From Panorpa germanica (lineage: Eukaryota; Arthropoda; Insecta; Mecoptera; Panorpidae), in contig OY783208.1 of the NCBI GenBank assembly GCA_963678705.1, positions 7,316,001 to 7,380,000 on the forward strand: a DNA stretch of 64,000 bases. The letters are read 5' to 3'. How positions within the stretch are numbered: the first letter of the stretch is position 1; each line of letters opens with the position of its first letter. The translations under genes and the position numbers were made by a program. Shown in pieces: positions 56,508-64,000 of this stretch. The notes under the pieces are model-generated. The model ran no database searches. It was not told where the DNA came from and worked only from the letters and a program-made list of their open reading frames with translations.

Positions 56508-57084
56508 AATATAAGATCATAAATATACACCTGGAACTTATTATATAGGATTAAACAGTTTTCATAGCGCACAAGCCTTTTTTATCACAGAATTAATCAC
56601 AGAATGTGCAACAAATTTAAAATTTGTTATTGAATATAGCGACTCTTCACTATAAAAGAAATGCAAACTATGAACATATTTCCAATTGTCTTATTTTTTG
56701 GTCCTCAGCAATGTCATCCTTATTGATATCAGCCTCTTCTGAATATTCATCTGCATTATCTTCCATTTTGATTTCTTATTTAATCTTTACTGGATATAAA
56801 TGTATTTCATCCTGAGTATATGAAGACTGACCTACCAAATCATTTTTGACATCTTCGTCGTCAGAGGGGTCTAAAACAAAGGGCAGTGCTACTATAATTA
56901 GAAGAACTACAGAAATATTAATAGCTAAGATGCTAAAGAAAACCACGGAGTTAAAAATGAAGCAAACTTGACAATATAGTGGTCGACAAGAGAAGAAGAA
57001 TAAATATTTATGGGAAGTAGAAAATAAGTTAAATTTAATTTCATGTTAGTTAAATTTGATAAAGGCAATATAACTGGCACAATT
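56508..57084. other. unassigned spacer
   Basis: No gene recognised. A stretch near 56929-57060 resembles the A/C 3' flank (AAACCACGGAGTTAAAAATG, AAAATAAGTTAAATTTAATT). Confidence 0.35.
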
Positions 57085-57500
57085 GGGTTGTGAACTCATT
57101 TTTACGGATCGATATTTTAATTATTTATTGAAATATTAGTTAATAAACGTATATTGGCGTTTTAATTTGATTAAATATCCAAAAATTGACGGAGATATAT
57201 TTATTTAAAGTTTTACTGCGTAATATTCCTGAGGTAATGTAATTTATTTTTCGTTTTATATCACGACATTATATTGAAACATTATGGGTCGATGAAACAG
57301 CTGCTATAGCTGTGACGTTTAATTCTGCATCTCTTTTGCACTTCTCTTGTTTAAAAGAGATGGTAAATGGTAGTGAGGAAGCAATGATTATTTCAATCGT
57401 TAACAACTTCTATAATATTGCGAATTGAATAAAAATAATTGTATATTTGAGGTTTTGATAGGCAAGTTTATCAACATACAGTGCACTTTTATAGAAATTT
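57085..57500 (-). repeat. diverged 640-bp MITE relative
   Basis: Reverse orientation, with ATTGACGGAGATATA and TTAACAACTTCTATAATAT in family order. Strongly diverged from copy 9 next to it. Confidence 0.55.
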
Positions 57501-58099
57501 AATGGGCTTGTGTCCTATATCTTAATTTCTATAAAATTGTACTATATATTGATAAAGTGGGTTACTAGAACCTCAAATGTTCAATTATTTGTTAATAACT
57601 CCTTATATGTTAAGAGATATTAACAATTAAAAAAGTCATTTTGTCTCTTTAATTATTAAAGGGATTCAACGTTGTACACATTCCAAGTGCATGTGATATC
57701 ACAATCGCTGCCAACCTTACAGCTCATAAATCTCTGGTATATGTATTTAAATATCAAATATTATTTACAGCTATTTCAAGGAATAATAAAGTTCCAACAT
57801 TAGGTCTGCCGTAACGGGGTTAAATAAACTTATTATTCTTTGACTTTACTTGATTATTTCGACTACCAACAGCTTCAAAACATTACCACAGTACTGATAG
57901 AATCAACAAATAATTGATATTAAAATGCATTTCACGTCATACAAATGGCCGACCATCTTTAGCGCTAAAACAAGAATTCAAATTTTTAAATGTTATATCT
58001 CCGTCAACATTTAGATATTTAATAAAATAGACACGCCAATACACATTTATTAACATCAATTTCAATCAATAATTGAAAAATCGACCACTAAAAAATGAG
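57501..58099 (+). mobile_element. 640-bp MITE family, copy 9
   Basis: Starts AATGGGCTTGTGTCCTATA and ends CACTAAAAAATGAGGAC at copy 10. Confidence 0.8.
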
Positions 58100-58102
58100 G
58101 AC

Positions 58103-58526
58103 TATTTTATAATATTAAACCCTGCTAAGGCAGACATAATATTGGAATTTTATTGTTCCTTAATATAGCTATAAATAATATTTGATATTTTGGTATACTA
58201 GTATAAATACATATCGCAGAGATTTATGAGCTGTAAGGTTAGTAACTTGTCAACTTATCAGAGTTCTGTCAAGAATGTATCTCTTTTACGCTCTGTTGAT
58301 AAAAGAGATAGTAACTAGCGGTTGTGATGTTACATGCATTTGGAATGTTGTACAACGTTGATTCCCCTTAATAATTAAGAAGAAAAAACGTCTTTTTTAA
58401 TTGTTAAGATCTCCTAACATATAAGGAGTTATTAAAAAATAATTGAACATTTGAGGTTCTAGTCACCCACTTTATCAATATATAGTACACATTTATAGAA
58501 ATTAAAACATAGGACGCAAGCCCATT
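58103..58526 (-). mobile_element. 640-bp MITE family, copy 10 (internally truncated)
   Basis: Reverse orientation, to ...AGGACGCAAGCCCATT. Together with copy 9 it forms a second tail-to-tail pair, like copies 4 and 5. Confidence 0.75.
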
Positions 58527-60649
58527 ACGTATTTTTACATCTCAGGCAAATTCAAATTTAATTTGGTTTATATTTAATTAACATATTTCTTAATTAAATA
58601 TTTTCGTTAAAATGTCCAGAATACAAAAACACAAGTAAAATACAAATTTTCGTTATTTTTTGGACCACGCCAAAAGCTGTTTGTTTAATAATAATAATAA
58701 ATTATTTTTCAGTTTCTCAAAAAAGTAAGACTGCACCGCTTTATGGAAGTTGCTTTAGTGCCAATAACAAAATGGTGAAAACATCAAACTGACTTCTCAG
58801 CGCCACCACTGGATCCCTTTAACGATGAAAGGACCAAAAACGACTGTTAATTCTAACTACCTCTTATAATAAATCGATTTATTAAGAAATAGTTTGATAT
58901 TTGAGGCTCCTATAGCCAATTTTATCTACTTATAGAATAGTTCTATAGAAATTAAGGCATGGCTCACAAAACCATTAATTATCTCAGAAATAAATTAAAT
59001 AACTAAAGAGTAAGGACATTTTGCGCCTGAATACTCTGCAACCTAAATCACACCACACTTTTAATAAGTAATAATATAAGTATAATAATTTTAACTTTAA
59101 GTAATACAGGGTGTTTGGTAGCTGGTGAGAATGGGTGAGATATCAGCTTTAATGATACCTTAAAAGAAAGGCCAATAACCGAGCATGTTTTTAAAAAGGT
59201 TTGAACGATCGAGGCTATTTTATTTATTTTTTTAAATTCCATAAACTGCGCAGTTTCTTTTTGATTTTAAAAGTTTTTACAACTTCAAAAGCGTCTAGCA
59301 TTTTTTTTAAATAACACAGATGCTTGGAAATTTGTTTTAATAGATTAGGTACACATCTGATAAACCCTAAAAAATTAAGCAATTAACATACCTACTTAAA
59401 TTGGGCCACTGTTGGCATTTAAATGTCAGAAATTGTGTTTTTATAAAAATAGGAGTAAAAAATAAATAAGCAGACTTTGCCTAAGATATGTATGTCTCAA
59501 AATGTTCTAAATAGTGTCAACTATCATCCCCTTAAGGCTTTGCTCCCTTCGTATGTTGACCGAGTTATTTTAGTTCTTAGAGTGATGTTGCCAAAATAAA
59601 TAGTCTGTTTAATAAAAGTTGAATATTACTTGTTTGTGTTTCACATTACACATAAAATCCCTGTCTGTCTTGTTGATCCGAGTTGCGATGTCAAAGAGTA
59701 CTGGTGTTTGACATTAAGTGTACAGTGTAAATATGGATGACGACTCTCTAATTGCACTAGGTTTAGCTTTGATGTTAAATAAGTCAACATGTAAATGGAT
59801 GAAATCATGGTATCTTAAGAGAATCTTTATCACATGTGAATTTAATGAAAGAAATTAGATTAAAACCGTGCGGCTGACTAACTTTCTTAAAATAATTATT
59901 TAGGTTAACTTTTTGTCTTGAAAGTTATAAAGATGCTACTGCTTTTTTATAAGTTTAATGGCGTTTTTTCTATACTCAAAACGTTTTTATGAATAAATGA
60001 GGAGCTGTATCTGGAATTATTAAGACGTGTGACTCCTCCAATACAAAAAGGACACTAACATCAAGGAGGGAATAAATCCTAATGAAAGATTAAGTGCTAC
60101 ATTAAGATTTTCAGCTAGTGGAAGCACTTACATTACATTATTTCATATTAACTAATCATCACCACTAAAATCATCAAATTCACATTAATTTTTACATTAT
60201 TTCATTTAAAGCTATTAGTCTTATCAGTATATTTTGTCTGCCTTATTACAGTCATTATTTCAATTACAATTAAAAATAATGGAGTCTTGTGTTGTAGCAG
60301 TTGTTGTCAAAGATAATGTTTTGGCTGTAATCAGCTGTGACGTCATGTGTATTTTGCATGTGCAGTGACAAACGTATTGACTACGTTGGTCAAATTTTGC
60401 AAGTCAAGTCATAAATCAACAGTCCTAGTTCTGACTAGCGTCGTTGATTTAATTGCGGTAATTTCAAACAGTTCGCACAATATCGAATCGAACAGTATGG
60501 TCTTCCCATACTCCTTTGCGATTACACTGTCAAATTTTTAGTGTTTACACGGACGATAATCGGACTGTTCGTCACAGTGTAACTGGCCACATGTAACACG
60601 TAACACATTTAATGAATGTAAGTAGATAAGTTATAGGGATCCTGGCACA
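58527..60649. other. unassigned intergenic DNA
   Basis: No convincing gene on either strand; open frames are short and compositionally ordinary. About 58795-58980 is a diverged MITE relative. 59105-59230 (ACAGGGTGTTTGGTAGCTGG) could be the end of an unidentified transposon. Confidence 0.4.
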
Positions 60650-61012
60650 ACCGGAAGGATGACACCTTTGTTATCTTGTCATTATCTTGTCATGTAGATA
60701 ACCGTAAGGATGACACCCTCTTATCAGTAGTGGTTATCTTGTCATTATCTTGTCATGTAGGTCAAGGTCACAGGGGTCAAGGTCACCCAGGGGTGGGGTT
60801 AAGGGGTTGTTGTTGAAGGGTTGTTGTCAAGGGGGGTGGTGTTGTCAGGGGGGTGGTCAAGGGGGTTGTTCAGGTGTGTGGGGTAGGTCAGTTATCAGCA
60901 GCAGCAGGTGTGTGTGTGTGTGTCAGGTGTATGGGTGGGGTAGGTGTCTGTCTGTCTGTGTGTGGTAGGTGTCGGTGTGGGGTTGGTCAGAGGGTTGTGT
61001 CGTGGGGGTGTC

Positions 61013-61073
<61 letters not shown>

Positions 61074-61075
61074 TA
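60650..61075. repeat. low-complexity GT-rich block with TTATCTTGTCAT repeats
   Basis: 60650-60761 holds repeated TTATCTTGTCA and GGATGACACC units. 60772-61010 is G/T-rich (GGGGTGGTCAAGGGG-like). 61014-61070 is (GT)n. Two copies of TCAAGGTCA occur at 60762-60770 and 60777-60785. The long plus-strand frames here are simple-sequence artefacts. Confidence 0.85.
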
Positions 61076-61169
61076 AAAAAGTCTGTATTACGAATTGTTT
61101 ACTAACATTTTGACAACTACTGGTTGTTTGGTTGAAATGAAAGAATTTTATTAACATGTAAATATTGTG

Positions 61170-61400
61170 CCACCTAGGATGGCTTAGTTGGTTAAGTTGT
61201 GTTAAAAAAAAAAAAAAATATTCTATAACACCCTATTCGCGCTTCGAGTTCGATTCTCGTGAGAACAACATCAAAGGTAAAATTTCTCGCGAACAACATA
61301 GAACGGTATAAATCACACAGGTAAAAAAAAAATAAAAACAATGCAGAATTGAACAACATAGAACGGAATAAATCATAGGTAAAAATAAAAACATATAATT
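61170..61400 (+). mobile_element. tRNA-derived SINE candidate
   Basis: An A-box-like TGGCTTAGTTGG (61180-61191) and a B-box-like GAGTTCGATTC (61246-61256) are about 55 bp apart, as in a pol III promoter. An A-run lies between them. The downstream body repeats GAACAACATAGAACGG twice (about 61298-61370). It does not fold as an intact tRNA by eye. Tail and target duplication were not found. Confidence 0.45.
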
Positions 61401-61533
61401 TGAAATAAAACACTTTTTTGTTGTTAAAAAAAACTAGGATAATTTTTGTTTTATTGTAAATATTAAAAAAAAAAAAATACATTATATATATATATATGAT
61501 TAGAAAAAAAGGACTATAAAAAAATATTGATTA

Positions 61534-61809
61534 TTACATATATTTCCTTTTTTTTGCCGCATTGGTGGTGGCGGTACCGGTAGTTGTGCTGGTAGTGGCG
61601 CTTGTAGTGGTGGTATCTCTTCCCAATGCTCTGTGTAATCTTGGGCTATATTGACCACCCACAATATACCCCATGTACTGTACCAGGCGATTATCAATAT
61701 ATAGAGGCGGTGGGGGTATATATCTGGGATACCCCCAGTGACTGCACTCGTCCGCCAGTGTTTCTATTATCTCGTCTAATTTATCCTCTGCTGGTCTTAG
61801 ATTTGCCAT
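61534..61809 (-). CDS. unrecognised small protein sharing a domain with 63190-63558
   Basis: From the ATG at 61809 the product is 91 aa: MANLRPAEDKLDEI, then HWGYPRYIPPPPLYID, YSPRLHRALGRD, and a Thr-rich tail ending AAKKRKYM. The frame stays open upstream to an ATG at 61869, which would add 20 residues. The core aligns with the 63280-63558 product: K-L, I-E, W-G, R, IPxPPL, Y, YSP-x-x-H-x-x-LGRD. I do not recognise the family. Conservation of this pattern between two otherwise diverged frames on opposite strands argues that it is real coding sequence. The lysine-rich C terminus could be a nuclear signal. Confidence 0.5.
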   Translation of the reverse strand: MANLRPAEDKLDEIIETLADECSHWGYPRYIPPPPLYIDNRLVQYMGYIVGGQYSPRLHRALGRDTTTTSATTSTTTGTATTNAAKKRKYM

Positions 61810-61869
61810 TTTTTTTTTACTTTTTGTACAATGCTTATAGAGAAACAATTGTGAAGTGTTATAGACCAA

Positions 61870-62704
61870 ACCAGAACCTTATATATATATAGTGTGATGG
61901 TATATATATATATATACATATGTTTATTATGTAAGTTTAATGAAATTTTTTTCCCCCCACTATCCCTTTTAATCATCTACTAATTTGAAAAATAATTAAT
62001 ATAAAGTTCACACGACTGCAGCTGCATATTGTGGTTTTGCATGTAAAAAAAGGAAACCAATTAGTAAAAAAATCAAAAAAATTCCATGACGACGAGGTTG
62101 TGGTTTTTTGTAAACGATACTATTAATAAACAACAAAAATAATTCTCACGATGAAATTATTGTTTTTGGTGATAAACTGATTAAACTGATTGCGGTTTGG
62201 TTTTTTGTAAACGATACTATTAATAAACAACAAAAATAATTCTCACGATGAAATTATTGTTTTTGGTGATAAACTGATTAAACTGATTGCGGTTTGGGAA
62301 ATGTTGAATTGTAAAGGAAACAATTAAGAAACGATTTATGAGAAAAAAATTAGACGACGTTTTGTGGTTTTTTTGTTTCTTTGGGAAATGTATTAATTTA
62401 TAAAAAAATATAATTTTTCTCAAAGGAAGTAGCATTGTGGTTTTCCTATGAACTGATATATATTTGAAGCCCTTCCATAGTGTAAAAAAATTTATTTTTT
62501 AACATCTAATTAAAATTGAAATTATTGTATATTTGTGGTTTAGATAATATGACTTCCTAAAAAAATGTATCTTGCGTAGGAGTAGGTAAGTAATATATAT
62601 TGAATTTGTACATATAATTAATTCATTTCATTTAAAAAACTGCTCGAAGTACTTTGAGTTTTTTTTGTGTAATAAGTGTTTGAAGAAAAAAAATAAATCT
62701 CAAA
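61870..62704. other. AT-rich region with repeated TGTGGTTT motif and a 97-bp tandem duplication
   Basis: TGTGGTTT occurs exactly at 62030, 62099, 62363, 62436 and 62534, with TGCGGTTT at 62191 and 62288. The 97-bp unit occupies 62101-62197 and 62198-62294. No gene is seen. The region separates the divergent 61534 and 62705 genes. Confidence 0.7.
62101..62294. repeat. 97-bp tandem duplication
   Basis: Two identical-looking copies containing AAACGATACTATTAATAAAC and TTCTCACGATGAAATTATTG. Confidence 0.92.
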
Positions 62705-63558
62705 ATGCAAAGGTTGGAGATTAACAACGGTGTGGAACAACCCCATATTGATGACTACAGCCAGGAACCACATAGTGAGGAGGAACAACCCCTTGACTAC
62801 AGCCAGATGGTTATCAAGCAGGAACCACAGAGTGATGTTGATTATGATGATGAAATTAGGACAGTCATTTTAGATCGTGACATCAACTACAACGCCGACG
62901 GCAATGACATTGAGCCAAGAATGTCTCAACAACAACAGCGGCAAAGGCAAGAAGAACTAGATCGTGACAACTACAACGTCGAGGACAATGACATTAGGTC
63001 AAGAATGTCTCAACAACAACGGTGGCAAGAAGAACAACAGCACCGACACCAACTAATGCAACTACTGCAACAACAACAACAACGACAACAACAACAACAA
63101 CAACAACAGCAACAACAACGTCAACAACAACTACAAGAACGCCAACAACGACTACAACAACAACTACAATGGCAATATGAAGGTTCTAATGCACGACAAC
63201 TGCTGTAGCTGCATATACTGCGTCTTCAAGAGCTAGAACTTTCGTTCCAAGAGCAAGGTTTCATATACCCTCTCCAACGTTGATTACAGTTGAGGCACCT
63301 AGAAACATAGTTGGGCACCCGTACATACCCAATATTGCATTGACCGGTACAGACAATAAAATGTCACTTCAGCATGTGACAAAGCTAACGGACGCATTCA
63401 TTGAAAGAATAGCCGATCACACTTCGTATTGGGGTCGTCGTTTCTTTATCCCGGCACCACCATTGTTTCTAGGTGATATGTTTATCACCTATCACCGTTA
63501 TTATAACGGTGAGGGCAAATATTCACCTGAAATTCACAAGCGTCTAGGGCGAGATTGA
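62705..63558 (+). pseudogene. Q-rich N-terminal ORF plus conserved C-terminal domain in a shifted frame
   Basis: The first frame (62705-63208) encodes an acidic N terminus (QEPHSEEEQPLDYSQ, VIKQEPQSDVDYDDE). Two copies of a LDRD...NDI...RMSQQQ segment follow, then a long glutamine/arginine tract. The second frame (open 63190-63558, no ATG; TTG at 63280) encodes the unrecognised domain with ERIADHTSYWGRRFFIPAPP, TYHRYYNGEGKYSP and HKRLGRD. The two overlap by one frame step, so they were probably one gene split by a 1-nt change in or after the CAA repeats, or a frameshift or splice joins them. The Q tract resembles a transcription-factor or disordered linker. Function unknown. Confidence 0.5.
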
Positions 63559-63769
63559 TTAAAAAAAGGTATGCTATATTATAAAAAAAAATTTCCCTTA
63601 CATATTTAACATATATATGAAACTTAAATCTTTTTCTTTTTGTTGCAGGAGGTGTTTTTTTGTCTTATATATTTTATTTTATCTTTTTAATTATGTTTAT
63701 GTTTAATAGTTTTATTTTATCTTTCAATTATGTATATTAGTTTTATTTTATCTTTCAATTATGTTTATG

Positions 63770-63829
<60 letters not shown>

Positions 63830-63886
63830 TTTGTTGTTTTTTTTATATATATACTCATAATTATTAAATTGAAAATCAAAGATACA
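63559..63886. other. AT-rich spacer with (TAA)n microsatellite
   Basis: TTTTATTTTATCTTTCAATT-type short direct repeats (63660-63760), then (TAA)n at 63771-63829. No gene. Confidence 0.8.
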
Positions 63887-64000
63887 ATGTCAGTCGATAA
63901 GTTTGGTCGATATTATTATGAATCTAATAAATATGGTGAAGGGAAAATATGTCATGGTCTGCCTGGCATTGGATTTGTTTTAACGGATGATAATAATTAT
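63887..64000 (+). CDS. start of a Polinton-type small protein, cut by the window edge
   Basis: 38 codons from ATG: MSVDKFGRYYYESNK, then HGLPGIGFVLTDDNNY at the edge. The MSVDKFGR start is like the MTINKFG start of the 3628 pseudogene. I associate M-S-x-D-K-F-G-R followed by D-x-N-Y-D with a recurrent arthropod Polinton/adintovirus protein of possibly fibre-like function. This is recollection, not a search result. If correct, a third Polinton continues to the right. Confidence 0.5.
   Translation, partial: MSVDKFGRYYYESNKYGEGKICHGLPGIGFVLTDDNNY

Noticed and set aside
60750..61113. Overlapping plus-strand frames rich in Gly, Cys and Val
   Set aside because: They are translations of G/T-rich simple sequence and a (GT)n tract.
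61180..61262. Functional tRNA gene
   Set aside because: A- and B-box-like motifs are present, but the acceptor stem and anticodon arm are not, and an A-run lies inside.

Overview
The window is AT-rich eukaryotic nuclear DNA, most probably from an insect. The reasons are Polinton/Maverick (adintovirus-like) genes, a BEL/Pao retrotransposon, Helitrons, a P-element-type transposase relic, many MITEs, and C2H2 zinc-finger genes with Psi-K-x-E-rich N termini behind splice-acceptor-like sites. There are no bacterial operons, rRNA genes or CRISPR arrays. The species cannot be fixed from the sequence.

Region 1 (1-12364) is most of a decayed Polinton (Polinton 1). On the minus strand it has an adenovirus-type protease (cut by the window edge) and a phospholipase-A2-domain virion protein. 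On the plus strand it has a packaging ATPase, an uncharacterised 442-aa protein, a small broken gene and a broken DDE integrase with a C-terminal chromodomain. A broken protein-primed DNA polymerase on the minus strand leads to the element terminus at 12364. A 2.4-kb Helitron (4943-7358) sits between integrase and polymerase; its empty site can be read from paralogous copies in the window.

Region 2 (12365 to about 30256 or beyond) is a BEL/Pao retrotransposon on the minus strand: a primer-binding site matching tRNA-Tyr at 30237-30254, a minisatellite leader, then a gag-protease ORF at 13908-12365. Two Polinton-type elements have broken it. Polinton 1 cuts the gag-protease ORF at 12364/12365. 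The leader is split by a 15,178-bp, nearly perfect palindrome (14277-29454) with AG...CT termini and a 6-bp target-site duplication TGTATA. Each arm carries a Polinton terminus, a polymerase gene, a 5'-truncated integrase, a fragment of a second, divergent Polinton polymerase, and a 354-bp non-autonomous Helitron. The arms meet without a spacer in ACGT-rich tandem repeats. A palindromic Polinton that appears to have inserted as one unit is the most notable object in the window.

Region 3 (about 30.3-54.9 kb) is a tandem cluster of C2H2 zinc-finger genes: one intact (32303-33733), four broken, and two fragments. It grew by segmental duplication, and one member is a chimera of two subfamilies. 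The spacers hold ten copies of a ~640-bp MITE with terminus AATGGGCTTGTGTCC, other fold-back elements, and a P-element-type transposase relic (52327-53640).

Region 4 (about 55-61.5 kb) is mostly repeats and unassigned DNA. Region 5 (61.5-64 kb) has two ORFs that share an unrecognised ~60-residue domain. At the right edge is the start of a gene resembling a short Polinton-associated protein, which may mark a third virus-like element continuing outside the window.
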